NCBI GenBank assembly: GCA_017428325.1
Contig: JAFRRA010000006.1
Span: 124,001 to 188,000 of the forward strand
Origin: Bacteroidales bacterium
GTDB taxonomy: Bacteria > Bacteroidota > Bacteroidia > Bacteroidales > UBA932
DNA length: 64,000 bases
Direction of reading: 5' to 3'
Positions 35,511-43,449 of this stretch are shown in pieces (position 1 is the stretch's first letter; each line of letters opens with the position of its first letter). Under the pieces are notes generated by a model, which was not told the origin of the DNA, did not search any database, and worked only from the letters and a program-made list of their open reading frames with translations. Both the position numbers and the translations under genes were made by a program.

Positions 35511-36857
35511 ATGAAACAGTACATAGAGCAGAACAAGGACCGCTTCTTCGAGGAGCTGTTCTCCATCCTGAGAATCCCTTCAATAAGCGCAAAGAAAGAA
35601 CACAAGGGCGATATGCTCAAGTGCGCCAAAAGGCTTGTGGAACTCCTCAAGAAAGCCGGCGCTGACAGTGCGGACGTCTATCCTACAACAGGAAATCCTG
35701 TAGTCTTCGGCCAGAAGATCATAGACCCTAAGGCCAAGACTGTAATGGTTTACGGCCACTATGACGTGCAGCCTGCCGAGCCTCTGGAGAAATGGAACTC
35801 CAAGCCTTTCGAGCCTGAGATCCACGACGGGGCCATCTGGGGAAGAGGAGCCAACGACGACAAGGGACAGCTCTTCATGCACATCAAGGCCTTCGAATAT
35901 CTGGTAAAGACAAAGCAGCTCAAGCATAACGTGAAGTTCATCTTCGAGGGCGAGGAGGAAATCGGAAGCCCGTCCCTTCCAGCCTGGGTAAAGAAGAACA
36001 AGAAGATGCTCGCAAGCGACGTTATCCTTGTCTCCGACACCACTATGATCAGCGAGAAAGTTCCTTCCATCAACTGCGGAATGAGAGGCCTCGCCTATCT
36101 GGAAGTCACCGTCACCGGCCCTAACAAGGACCTTCACTCCGGCCATTACGGCGGAGCCGTCGCCAACCCTATCAATGTCCTCTGCGATATGATTTCATCG
36201 CTGATAGACAAGAACGGCAAGGTAAAGGTCAAGGGCTTCTACGATGATGTCATCAACCTCAGCAAGGCAGACCGCGCCCAGCTTGCGAGGGCTCCGTTCA
36301 ACCTGAAGGAATACAAGAAATTCCTGGGTATCGCCGAGGTTAAGGGAGAAAAGGGCTACACCACCCTTGAAAGAACCGGCATCCGTCCTTGCCTGGACGT
36401 TTGCGGCATCTGGGGCGGCTACACAGGAGAGGGCGCCAAGACCGTGCTTCCTTCCACAGCCCACGCCAAGATATCGATGAGGCTTGTTCCTAACCAGGAC
36501 AGCGCCAAGATAACCAAGCTCTTCAAGCAGCACTTCCTGGCAATAGCCCCTAAATACGTCAAGGTAAAAGTCGAGGAAAAGGAAGGCGGAAACGGATTCC
36601 TCATCCCTATCACTTCCCCTGCCTTCCAGGCCGCCTCAAAGGCCATGAAGGAAGTTCTGGGAATCGAGCCTGTTCCTAGCCGTGGCGGCGGAAGTATCGC
36701 TGTGCTTGCGGATATGCAGAAGATCCTGGGCACAGACCCTCTGCTGATGGGATTCGGACTTGAGAGAGACACCATCCACTCCCCTAACGAGAGCTACCTT
36801 CTCAAACAGTTCTTCGGCGGAATGGAATCAATCGCCCTCTTCTACAAGTATTATTGA
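35511..36857 (+). CDS. M20 family dipeptidase
   Basis: A 448-residue zinc peptidase with the M20 metal and catalytic motifs: GHYDVQP (His and Asp), GRGANDDKGQ, EGEEEIGS and SDTTM, then DLHSGHYGGAVANP in the dimerisation domain. It carries no signal peptide and should act in the cytoplasm on di- or tripeptides. It starts 19 bp after the DUF5686 gene on the same strand, though a shared function is unlikely. Its last seven bases overlap the convergent gene at 36851. Confidence 0.93.
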   Translation: MKQYIEQNKDRFFEELFSILRIPSISAKKEHKGDMLKCAKRLVELLKKAGADSADVYPTTGNPVVFGQKIIDPKAKTVMVYGHYDVQPAEPLEKWNSKPFEPEIHDGAIWGRGANDDKGQLFMHIKAFEYLVKTKQLKHNVKFIFEGEEEIGSPSLPAWVKKNKKMLASDVILVSDTTMISEKVPSINCGMRGLAYLEVTVTGPNKDLHSGHYGGAVANPINVLCDMISSLIDKNGKVKVKGFYDDVINLSKADRAQLARAPFNLKEYKKFLGIAEVKGEKGYTTLERTGIRPCLDVCGIWGGYTGEGAKTVLPSTAHAKISMRLVPNQDSAKITKLFKQHFLAIAPKYVKVKVEEKEGGNGFLIPITSPAFQAASKAMKEVLGIEPVPSRGGGSIAVLADMQKILGTDPLLMGFGLERDTIHSPNESYLLKQFFGGMESIALFYKYY

Positions 36858-37444
36858 TAATCCTTCGGAATCGGACAATACTTAACGTCCACACCCAAAA
36901 GGAAATCGTTAATCGTTCTTAACCTGGCCATGTATTTGTCCAGGTTTTTTTGCGCTTTCTTCCTGTTCAGAAGAAACCTGCCTCCGCTCTGCCCGTAACT
37001 GCCATCAGGTTTCAAGAACATAAGATTCCATGAAGAACCGCCCAGCTCAACAAGTTCGTCCTTTTTGTATACTCTCTCGTATTTTTCCTTCATCCTGGAC
37101 AGCTTCATAGTTTTTATCATCTCCTTAACCCGGACAGCAACTGTATCATCCACGAACACATCCCTGTCTATAAAGAAAACGGCTCTTTCCCTTAACGTAT
37201 CCGGCATCGGCTCAACAGTACCGTCAGCATTCATTTTTCTTACCAAACGGATATCGTGGCGCTTGCTTAAATGAGGGTCTGAAATTTTCAGCATAAGCTT
37301 CCCGTCCCTGTAGAACAGATGGACATTGTGTTCCGGTGCATACTGCACCTTGTAACTATAAACCGTCTGGTCCGCATCCTGCGAAAAACCCGATAAAGCA
37401 ATGCCTAAAAACAGACATATCAAAAACAACTTCTTCATATTCAT
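36851..37444 (-). CDS. Secreted protein of unknown function
   Basis: A 197-residue protein with a signal peptide (MNMKKLFLICLFLGIALSGFSQ). The mature part is basic, with beta strands near the start (VYSYKVQYAPEHNVHLFYRDG) and a long helix around residues 100-130 containing EMIKTMKLSRMKEKYERVY. No domain is recognised. An in-frame ATG two codons later (37438) is an equally likely start. It is divergent from the leaderless metallopeptidase-like lipoprotein gene. Confidence 0.7.
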   Translation of the reverse strand: MNMKKLFLICLFLGIALSGFSQDADQTVYSYKVQYAPEHNVHLFYRDGKLMLKISDPHLSKRHDIRLVRKMNADGTVEPMPDTLRERAVFFIDRDVFVDDTVAVRVKEMIKTMKLSRMKEKYERVYKKDELVELGGSSWNLMFLKPDGSYGQSGGRFLLNRKKAQKNLDKYMARLRTINDFLLGVDVKYCPIPKDYQ

Positions 37445-37513
37445 AGACCTGTCTTTTCTCCATAACAAATATAATGAAAAAGCACAGTCTTGCTAAAGTC
37501 AGAACCGTTTCTG

Positions 37514-37521
37514 TAACTTTG
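37514..37521 (+). promoter_or_regulatory. TAACTTTG promoter element
   Basis: TAACTTTG ends five bases before the ATG at 37527. With the usual spacing the first transcribed base would be at or beside the start codon, so the message is probably leaderless. Confidence 0.5.
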
Positions 37522-37526
37522 TCAAT

Positions 37527-38714
37527 ATGAAAAAGGGTATTCTTTTGACAGCGGTCTTGGTGCTGCTTATGGGTTGCCGCACTTCTGATGTGTCTATATT
37601 CGACCACGTTGAGAAACTTTGCAATAAAGATAATGGCAAACTGTGGGGCGTAAATCTCTATTCTCCTGTCCTTGGCGTCGATTCGCTGAGGAATATTGTC
37701 AGCAATGTTTCTGATGCGCCAAAAACTTTTCCGGCGGATAAGCCGGTCGCTAATTCTACAACGGAACTGGACGGCAAGCGCTGGACCATGGTTTTGTGGC
37801 CTTTGTCCGGAGATGAGATTCATCAGTCAATCGTCCTCATCCACGAGATGTTCCATTATCGCCAGCCGGAACTGGGACTTTCACCGGATAAGGATCCAAA
37901 TAATTCTCATCTGTCCAACAGGGATGCCCGTACGCTTCTGAAACTGGAGTGGAACGCACTGAAATCTGCCGCCACGTGTAATGGAGAACAGAAGAAAGCC
38001 GCCCTGGCAGACGCTTTGGGTTTCCGTGAGCGGAGAAGACAGCTGTATCCTGATTTCATCGCCGAGGAAAACTCTCTTGAAATACAGGAAGGACTCGCAG
38101 AGTATACAGGAAGGCGTATTGTGATTCCGTCAGACAAGGAGTTTTTACAGAGCCTATCGGAGTTAGACTACCTGTTAGAATCAGATAACCTGACACGCTC
38201 TTTTGCCTACCTTTCCGGACCTCTTTACGGATTGATCCTGGACCAGTCCGGATTTGCCTGGCATAAGGAGATTAATGCAGACAGTGACCTAGGCTCCTCA
38301 GCGACGGCTATTTATGGGATAGATTTGCCCAACGACCTGGAAGCTGCCATAGAATCAGCCAAAGCCAAGTATGACTTTGATTCCATTGATGCATTTGAAG
38401 AATCCTTGCAGCGCAAACTGGAAGAGAGGAATGAAACACTTCTTAAATTGTTTGCTCCCGATAACGTTATCACACTGGAAAGCCCTAAGCTTTCTATCCA
38501 GTTCTCCCCAGACAATATGATTAAAATGGATGACGGAAGTATGATCATATATGGCGGCACCGCATTTTGTGACTGGGGTTCTGTGGAAGGACATCCCCTG
38601 AAAGTGACAGGAGACTGGCGCAGGATAGAACTGCCCCGCCTGGACACTCTTTCTGTCAAGGGAGACACGATTATCACCTCAGGCTGGACCCTGATCAGGA
38701 AGAAAAAGGATTAG
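37527..38714 (+). CDS. Lipoprotein with HEXXH zinc-peptidase motif
   Basis: A 395-residue lipoprotein (lipobox LLMGC, Cys17). Residues 96-100 are HEMFH within IVLIHEMFHYRQPE, and about 80 residues later QEGLAEYTG offers glutamates 178 and 182 as possible third zinc ligand, the order seen in gluzincin-type peptidases. The C-terminal 90 residues are beta-rich. No named family is recognised. The base composition is more A+T-rich than in the preceding genes, and the gene borders the accessory island, so it may be accessory too. Confidence 0.78.
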   Translation: MKKGILLTAVLVLLMGCRTSDVSIFDHVEKLCNKDNGKLWGVNLYSPVLGVDSLRNIVSNVSDAPKTFPADKPVANSTTELDGKRWTMVLWPLSGDEIHQSIVLIHEMFHYRQPELGLSPDKDPNNSHLSNRDARTLLKLEWNALKSAATCNGEQKKAALADALGFRERRRQLYPDFIAEENSLEIQEGLAEYTGRRIVIPSDKEFLQSLSELDYLLESDNLTRSFAYLSGPLYGLILDQSGFAWHKEINADSDLGSSATAIYGIDLPNDLEAAIESAKAKYDFDSIDAFEESLQRKLEERNETLLKLFAPDNVITLESPKLSIQFSPDNMIKMDDGSMIIYGGTAFCDWGSVEGHPLKVTGDWRRIELPRLDTLSVKGDTIITSGWTLIRKKKD

Positions 38715-38753
38715 CGGAAAATGTGATTTTGTTGTCTGTTAGAAAGTTTTCTT

Positions 38754-38761
38754 TATATTTG
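38754..38761 (+). promoter_or_regulatory. TATATTTG promoter element
   Basis: TATATTTG lies at the head of a structured leader of about 145 bases that precedes a small basic protein gene. Confidence 0.5.
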
Positions 38762-38795
38762 CAGTGTCATGTGAGTGACATTAGTTAGAGAGTTT

Positions 38796-38844
38796 AAGCA
38801 GGTATCGAAACATTGAAAATGTAGAGATGCCTGCTTTTTCTTTT
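38796..38844 (+). terminator. Intrinsic terminator within the leader
   Basis: AAGCAGG (38796-38802) pairs with CCTGCTT (38830-38836), with an inner ACATT/AATGT hairpin, followed by TTTTTCTTTT. It would end the transcript before the downstream genes, releasing a short RNA of about 75-80 bases. Confidence 0.7.
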
Positions 38845-38859
38845 AACCGATGGGAGGTG

Positions 38860-38898
38860 ATGAAATACGAGGTCTCTTTGTCTTTACACTCTAACTAA
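38860..38898 (+). CDS. Possible 12-residue leader peptide
   Basis: An ATG preceded at 4-9 bases by GGGAGG opens a 12-codon frame, MKYEVSLSLHSN, ending TAA 11 bases before the next gene. The last codons lie in the segment that pairs with 38780-38790, so translation could disturb that pairing. A good purine-rich site is unusual for this genome and is the main evidence. It may be chance. Confidence 0.35.
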   Translation: MKYEVSLSLHSN

Positions 38899-38909
38899 TA
38901 ATAACTCAT

Positions 38910-39050
38910 ATGAAACATAAGACAAGAAAGACACTACGTATTCTCTACTCCATTAGGATGGATGTTGAGAAGTTTGTCCGGGTGAAATCGTATAAACGCA
39001 TTCAAAAGGGCAAAGTTGTCAGAGTCAAGTCTCATTACAGGAGGTACTGA
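38910..39050 (+). CDS. 46-residue basic protein
   Basis: A 46-residue protein, MKHKTRKTLRILYSIRMDVE in its first part, with 19 Lys, Arg or His residues and ending SHYRRY. It is too short for most gene finders. The even spread of basic residues suggests RNA or DNA binding, but no family is recognised. The long, structured leader with its own promoter and terminator is the best sign that it is expressed. It is the leftmost gene of the repeat-punctuated island. Confidence 0.55.
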   Translation: MKHKTRKTLRILYSIRMDVEKFVRVKSYKRIQKGKVVRVKSHYRRY

Positions 39051-39191
39051 AGTACCTGTTGATAATGAGTTAAACTCTGCCGAAAGGTAACTCTATTCTA
39101 TCCCATCGGTTTTTTAGACAATTACTTTTATAGGATATTGCCCTAAAAAATAGGACTCTCGATACATTTCGAGGGTCCTTATTATATTGTT

Positions 39192-39301
39192 TAAGGGAAC
39201 ACCAAAATCTATCAACCCTGGGAAGGTCGGTTGATAGACTTCTGTGCTCTAATTTTGGCGACATATAGGCGACAAACTTGAGCGAATATAGCCGTTAAAA
39301 C
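39192..39301. repeat. Island repeat R1
   Basis: The hairpin TCTATCAACC (39208-39217) with GGTTGATAGA (39229-39238) is followed by TTTTGGCGACA, TATA and GGCGACA (39253-39274), then the tail TTGAGCGAATATAGCCGTTA at 39279-39298, shared with R2b. The tail runs into the stop codon of the next gene. Confidence 0.85.
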
Positions 39302-39684
39302 GTTGGGGATTTCTTCAGACGAATTATAACCTCATCTGCATCTAGCATTTTAGCGGTTGCAACAGTATCTTTTCCAGTATAGCCTTCTGCTTCAATTCTA
39401 AAACAAGGCATGAGAGAGGAGGCGGGAAGATAGTTGCAAGTAAGGGTGGCAAAACCATTGTTGTCTGTTTCCACGCTGTCTTTCCATTTCGTGAAAGTAC
39501 GGTTTTCCTTCATCAGCACTTTAGCCTTTTCAAGAGCGGCCCCTTCTGTATTTAGAACTCTGAAATTAATGTCCCGAACTTCCCAATCCAATCCCTGAGC
39601 AGTGCCGTAACAGGCTTGAAATACAAACAAAGCCGTTGTCAGGGAACAGCCCTTTAAAAAGTTTCTTAATAACCTATATTTCAT
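39295..39684 (-). CDS. Putative lipoprotein with Ig-like domain
   Basis: A 129-residue protein. A basic start (MKYRLLRNFLKG) and hydrophobic stretch end in a lipobox-like FQAC (Cys25). The mature part is a small beta-sandwich in the style of carboxypeptidase-regulatory domains: VLNTEGAALEKAKVLM, then DSVETDNNGFATLTCNY. A TATCTTTG promoter element lies at 39708-39715. It fills the interval between R1 and a partial repeat, as a single-gene cassette. Function is unknown. Confidence 0.65.
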   Translation of the reverse strand: MKYRLLRNFLKGCSLTTALFVFQACYGTAQGLDWEVRDINFRVLNTEGAALEKAKVLMKENRTFTKWKDSVETDNNGFATLTCNYLPASSLMPCFRIEAEGYTGKDTVATAKMLDADEVIIRLKKSPTF

Positions 39685-39732
39685 AGCTTGTTTCTGTTTT
39701 ATATACTCAAAGATAATTATTTTCTACTGGAC

Positions 39733-39757
39733 AAGGGAACGCCAAAACCTATCAACC
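39733..39757. repeat. Partial island repeat
   Basis: Twenty-five bases match the start of R1 (39193-39217) with two differences, including CTATCAACC, but the GGCGACA core is missing. It probably marks a decayed repeat unit between two cassettes. Confidence 0.6.
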
Positions 39758-39841
39758 TGTACTAAGCTCTATAACACTTTCCCGAACGCGCTTGAGGGAA
39801 GAATACGGAAAATGATAGATTTTGTAGTATTATACTCTCAA

Positions 39842-40258
39842 TTAAGGTTTTCTGGGAATTCTATCAATTGAATCTGACTTACTATACCATACATCTATCC
39901 AATCTTCATTCATATAAGAATAAATGTCTTTATAATTAGAATCGCTTGGTGAAACAATATTGAAAGTTTGTCCTATTCTTTCACCATATCCTTCAAGATA
40001 TTGATATATGTATAATATATAACTGTTAGAGAAGAGAACAAAATAAGCAGTTAATTCATCTTCATAAATGCCTGCAATATCTAATTGATTATCACAATAT
40101 GGGTAATGCTTCCATTGCTTATTCGGCAAGTTAGAATCATCGACAAAAGAGAAACCAACAGAATCAAACAAGAGATTTCTATTATCATCCAATCTTAATA
40201 TGACGTTTAATCCATAATCAAGATCTTCATTTTTATATAAGATGTCTTTTATTATCAT
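39842..40258 (-). CDS. Hypothetical cytoplasmic protein (cassette gene)
   Basis: A 138-residue protein without signal peptide or membrane helix, rich in Asp, Tyr and Asn, with a beta-strand pattern (LNVILRLDDNRNLLFDSVGF; AYFVLFSNSYILYIYQYLE). It resembles small immunity-type proteins of polymorphic toxin systems in size, acidity and composition, but no family is recognised and no toxin is beside it. It is A+T-rich and lies between the partial repeat and R2a. Confidence 0.6.
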   Translation of the reverse strand: MIIKDILYKNEDLDYGLNVILRLDDNRNLLFDSVGFSFVDDSNLPNKQWKHYPYCDNQLDIAGIYEDELTAYFVLFSNSYILYIYQYLEGYGERIGQTFNIVSPSDSNYKDIYSYMNEDWIDVWYSKSDSIDRIPRKP

Positions 40259-40295
40259 AGTTCTTCCCTCTTCCCCATTTTTAACAGCACATTAG

Positions 40296-40428
40296 TTTCT
40301 ATCAAAGGTAGTATTTTGATAGAAATTTTGGCGACACATCGGCGACAGAATTGGAAAAAATCCCCAATTTTTCAGGAGTTTTGGGGTGAATGGGATGAGT
40401 GGGAGATGATGACCTGATTTGATAGAAA
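40296..40428. repeat. Island repeat R2a
   Basis: An 11-bp hairpin TTTCTATCAAA (40296-40306) with TTTGATAGAAA (40315-40325) is followed by TTTTGGCGACA, CATC and GGCGACA (40326-40347), then the tail TTGGAAAAAATCCCC and TTTTTCAGGAGTTTTGGGGT, in common with R3, R5 and R7. Confidence 0.85.
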
Positions 40429-40466
40429 ATCCCTGTTCTATGCACCCAGAAAGGGGATTTTAGATA

Positions 40467-40525
40467 GGAAAAGGGATTGCCAGGTCAGGTGTTAATCTGC
40501 TTGACAATCCCCTGTTGTGGGCCCA
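40467..40525. repeat. Left copy of 59-bp direct repeat (tRNA 3' end and terminator), putative att site
   Basis: These 59 bases are identical to 48103-48161. The copy contains GGGATTG and CAATCCC hairpin arms and ends TGGGCCCA, the last eight bases of the tRNA gene at 48154-48227. No tRNA body is present here. This is the arrangement left by site-specific integration at a tRNA 3' end. Confidence 0.85.
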
Positions 40526-40593
40526 GAAGAACCACCAAGGGACTTTTTACATATTTCTATCTATCAAGTTCTTATCCTACTTATATGGGAGAG

Positions 40594-40651
40594 AATAAGA
40601 CTCTCTGGCGACCGATTGGCGACAATTTTGAGCGAATATAGCCGTTAAAAA
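40594..40651. repeat. Island repeat R2b
   Basis: CTGGCGAC, CGATT and GGCGACA (40605-40624) are followed by TTGAGCGAATATAGCCGTTA at 40628-40647, the R1-type tail. The interval 40526-40593 between the att copy and this repeat holds nothing recognisable. Confidence 0.75.
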
Positions 40652-40681
40652 CATATCGCACAAGGGGCCCAAAGATTTATC

Positions 40682-41533
40682 CTATTTGACAGATCTTGAG
40701 CTATAATCTGGATATAATGTTGGGCTGACTGGAATATTATTTCTGTTCATATCAGGATTCCAGCCCCTTCCCTTTTCCTTAAGTCTCAACCATCGTTGTT
40801 CCTGCCTTACATCATCGCTATAGTAATTGTAATGGCTGTCACTGTTCTTAACCTTAATCTGCTTGAATTTGTCTCCGATATTGTTCCCGAAGTTGTCATT
40901 AGATGCGAGCATCATTAAAGACAAGACATCCTCGAATCTACAAGGCTTTGACTGCAAAATAGTACTCTGGAAATAGTAAAGATATGAATCGTCCGTTCTG
41001 TCGCGATTAATGATATAGAGGCCGTGGTCATAGCGGAACCTGTCTTCTTTGGAAGTCTTGGTGGAATAAACATGTTTCTTTTCAACATTTTGGTATGGAG
41101 ATACTCTCTCTCCGTTGATAATCATTTGACCAGAAGATTGTCCTCTGTATAATCCTCTGTATAAATTGTTGTTTTCTGAAAGAACCAGTCTATTGCTCTT
41201 ATCCATATCCACCCAGGAATTCGTCCAGGTAGTATCTTTAAAGACGCTGATTGCAATGCATTTAGCGTCACTCTCTTTATCAACTACAATTGCACCTTGA
41301 TTTGTCAGGAATCCGGAAAGTAGAGCATCTCTGTATGACAATTCTTCTTCAGAAAGATTAGAAGGTGAATACGCTACTATAAAAACCTTCTTCCCCGATA
41401 CTGAAAACTCCTTGTCCGAGCGAACAAGAACATCTGCTTTCTTCAGTTTCTTTGGAGTCTGGGCAATGCAGAGAAAAGGTATGGCCGTCATTATAAACAG
41501 CAATGATAAAAAGTATTTGTATGATCGTTTCAT
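40682..41533 (-). CDS. Secreted protein of unknown function (cassette gene)
   Basis: A 283-residue protein with signal peptide MKRSYKYFLSLLFIMTAIPF ending CIAQ. The mature part begins with a segment (KKVFIVAYSPSNLSEEELSY) that looks like an alpha/beta unit, then a charged Tyr-rich region. No domain is recognised. The promoter TATTTTTG on the minus strand at 41577-41584 is divergent from that of the next gene. It is the first of three envelope-directed genes between R2b and R3. Confidence 0.65.
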   Translation of the reverse strand: MKRSYKYFLSLLFIMTAIPFLCIAQTPKKLKKADVLVRSDKEFSVSGKKVFIVAYSPSNLSEEELSYRDALLSGFLTNQGAIVVDKESDAKCIAISVFKDTTWTNSWVDMDKSNRLVLSENNNLYRGLYRGQSSGQMIINGERVSPYQNVEKKHVYSTKTSKEDRFRYDHGLYIINRDRTDDSYLYYFQSTILQSKPCRFEDVLSLMMLASNDNFGNNIGDKFKQIKVKNSDSHYNYYSDDVRQEQRWLRLKEKGRGWNPDMNRNNIPVSPTLYPDYSSRSVK

Positions 41534-41576
41534 AATTCTAATTATAATTTTAATGTTTAGATGACCCTTTCATTTG

Positions 41577-41602
41577 CAAAAATAAAAAAAAACATAAATT
41601 TG
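41577..41602. promoter_or_regulatory. Divergent TAnnTTTG elements in the island
   Basis: TATTTTTG (minus, 41577-41584) and TAAATTTG (plus, 41595-41602) face away from each other, 10 bases apart, and serve the genes starting at 41533 and 41629. Confidence 0.5.
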
Positions 41603-41628
41603 CCAACAAATTTGAGAAGTCGTTAATC

Positions 41629-42600
41629 ATGAAACGAATCTATATTATTCTGACTCTTGTTTGTGCTCTGCTTCTTTCAGGGCAAAACATATACGCCCAG
41701 CTTTCTGAAAGGGGGAAACTGCCTCCTGTCAAGGTGGAAAACATTGACGCAGAGAAAGTCGAAGGCACTTGGTATTTGAGCCATTTTAACTTTTACACCG
41801 AGAATCCGGAACAGGACAACAATTTCAACTGCATCGTTTATAGAATAACCAAAGACTCCATTTCTACCTGCTATCATAGTTATAGAGGAAAAGATATAGA
41901 TAAGGTTTTCTTTTCTTTTATTCCTGTCTTCAAGGGTAGTTATTCAAGGAAAGAGTTAAGAACTGACGCACCTATAGCATACACTAATAATTTCTACGAC
42001 TTCAAATCCAGTTATAGATACATTAGGCTCAACGATAGCTTACTCACAATAGCAGACCAATATGACATTGTAACCTGTAAAGATGGAGAATACGCTTTTA
42101 GGTATAAAAAACTGATTCCTGAGAAAAAGCGGTCTGATTTCCTTTTTGCAATAAAGAACTCCACCGTGGATGTGGAAGATAGGTTCAAGTGCAAAGGAGG
42201 AATTGATATGACTAACAGCGAGGTGAAATTAATGCCGTGTTTCCCTCAGGATTCTCTTAACAGAGACACGATTTTCTTACAAGCGATTAGCAATGTTCTA
42301 TCATTCCAAGAAAGAGCATTCTGCGTACGCTTTATGGAATGGTGCAAAGACAATGTTAAAATACCGGAAGGCTATTCCGGAAACATTGTAAAAGGCTATT
42401 TCCACGTTGAGTTCTATATCAATATGTACGGATACCTTAACACATTCAGTATAATCCGTGGATTGGATGAAGAACTAGACAGTTATCTGACACAAAAGAT
42501 AAAAGACTTCCCAAGAATCCTTCCTGCCAAGGACAAAAATGGCAATAACATCCTTTATAAAGCTACCGGAAGGTTTTCAATGTACATCCCGATAGAGTAA
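41629..42600 (+). CDS. Secreted protein with TonB C-terminal-like domain (cassette gene)
   Basis: A 323-residue protein with signal peptide MKRIYIILTLVCALLLSGQN ending IYAQ. The mature N-terminus (EKVEGTWYLSHFNFY) looks lipocalin-like. The last 80 residues (GNIVKGYFHVEFYINMYGYL, then RGLDEELDSYLTQKI) follow the pattern of TonB C-terminal domains, where a beta strand, helix and final strand pair with TonB-box proteins. True TonB proteins keep an uncleaved membrane anchor and a Pro-rich spacer; neither is seen here. A periplasmic adaptor or decoy is possible. Confidence 0.65.
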   Translation: MKRIYIILTLVCALLLSGQNIYAQLSERGKLPPVKVENIDAEKVEGTWYLSHFNFYTENPEQDNNFNCIVYRITKDSISTCYHSYRGKDIDKVFFSFIPVFKGSYSRKELRTDAPIAYTNNFYDFKSSYRYIRLNDSLLTIADQYDIVTCKDGEYAFRYKKLIPEKKRSDFLFAIKNSTVDVEDRFKCKGGIDMTNSEVKLMPCFPQDSLNRDTIFLQAISNVLSFQERAFCVRFMEWCKDNVKIPEGYSGNIVKGYFHVEFYINMYGYLNTFSIIRGLDEELDSYLTQKIKDFPRILPAKDKNGNNILYKATGRFSMYIPIE

Positions 42601-42608
42601 GAATACAC

Positions 42609-43196
42609 TCATTTCCCTCCAATTGTAAAACCAACATTAAAAGCAACATTGCTGCTGGCCTTCTCTTCAATTTTATAATCTATCGAGAAACGTAAGTGGT
42701 TGAACAGTTTAATCCCGATTCTTGGCAGTATGCAAACTGAATACTTATTATTGCCCACAAAATCTCGAGAAATCAATTTGTTGTCTTTATAAAAGTTTTC
42801 TGCTGGAGATGCATTTGAGAACTTTGCCAAACCAGCTCCCAATCCGATAAAGAAAGAAGATTTATTCATTCTAAAATTATAGTCTCCGACTACTAAGAGA
42901 TTTGATGAATTAGTTCCTACAGTATTGTCGCCATAGGTTAGGTCTGATTTATATTCTCTATTCGTTCGTGAAAACGAATACTGGATACCCAAGTCTATCG
43001 GAGAACCATAAAAATTATATCTCATCTCTAATCCAAACCCAGGACCAGGTTTAACAGAAGCATAACCACATTTGTCTGTTGCATAATTAAGACCAACAAA
43101 CAAGCCTCCTTCTATTGAGCCTATATTATTCTGAGCAGATAGAGAAATAGAAGATAGAAGAACACAAAGAGTGGTAAAAATATAAAACCTTTTCAT
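42609..43196 (-). CDS. Outer-membrane beta-barrel protein (cassette gene)
   Basis: A 195-residue protein with signal peptide (MKRFYIFTTLCVLLSSISLS ending AQ) and eight or so alternating strands: EGGLFVGLNYATD, GPGFGLEMRYNFYG, DLGIQYSFSRTN, KSSFFIGLGAGLAKF, YSVCILPRIGIKLF and SNVAFNVGFTIGGK. Size and pattern fit the OmpX/PorT-like small porin fold. It converges on the TonB-C-domain gene with an 8-bp gap. It may be a surface partner of that gene; nothing more can be said. Confidence 0.75.
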   Translation of the reverse strand: MKRFYIFTTLCVLLSSISLSAQNNIGSIEGGLFVGLNYATDKCGYASVKPGPGFGLEMRYNFYGSPIDLGIQYSFSRTNREYKSDLTYGDNTVGTNSSNLLVVGDYNFRMNKSSFFIGLGAGLAKFSNASPAENFYKDNKLISRDFVGNNKYSVCILPRIGIKLFNHLRFSIDYKIEEKASSNVAFNVGFTIGGK

Positions 43197-43261
43197 AATA
43201 CTACCTATACCCTATAGTAATCCCAATGATTGAACTCTCGGATTGATGTAAAGATACTTTG

Positions 43262-43401
43262 TTTTAAGAGAACACCCAAATCTATCAACCCTGGAAAGGA
43301 CAGTTGATAGATTTCTGTGCTTCAATTTTGGCGACACATAGGCGACAGATTTGGAAAAAATCCCCCATTTTTCAGGAGTTTTGGGGTGGATGGGAAGAGA
43401 G
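43262..43401. repeat. Island repeat R3
   Basis: TCTATCAAC (43281-43289) pairs with GTTGATAGA (43303-43311); TTTTGGCGACA, CATA and GGCGACA occupy 43326-43347; the tail TTGGAAAAAATCCCCC and TTTTTCAGGAGTTTTGGGGT follows. A stretch before it (GATGTAAAGATACT, from 43239) is also found before R5. Confidence 0.87.
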
Positions 43402-43449
43402 GGGGCTTTTTTGCTTCGTTATTTGATAAAAATTCCGAACTTTGTAGAA

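Larger units (their letters stand above)
38780..38899 (+). promoter_or_regulatory. Structured leader with long-range pairing
   Basis: ATTAGTTAGAG (38780-38790) is perfectly complementary to CTCTAACTAAT (38889-38899), enclosing an intrinsic terminator (38796-38844) and a possible 12-codon leader peptide (38860-38898) preceded by GGGAGG. The layout resembles an attenuator; the signal it senses is unknown. Confidence 0.5.

Noticed and set aside
39070-39264. Minus-strand frame beginning MSPKLE inside R1 (and similar frames from R5 and R7)
   Set aside because: The start and first codons come from the conserved repeat (ATGTCGCCAAAA) and each frame then diverges at once into unrelated sequence, so these are chance frames in a repeat. 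For the kinase at 44460 the true start is the internal ATG at 44984.
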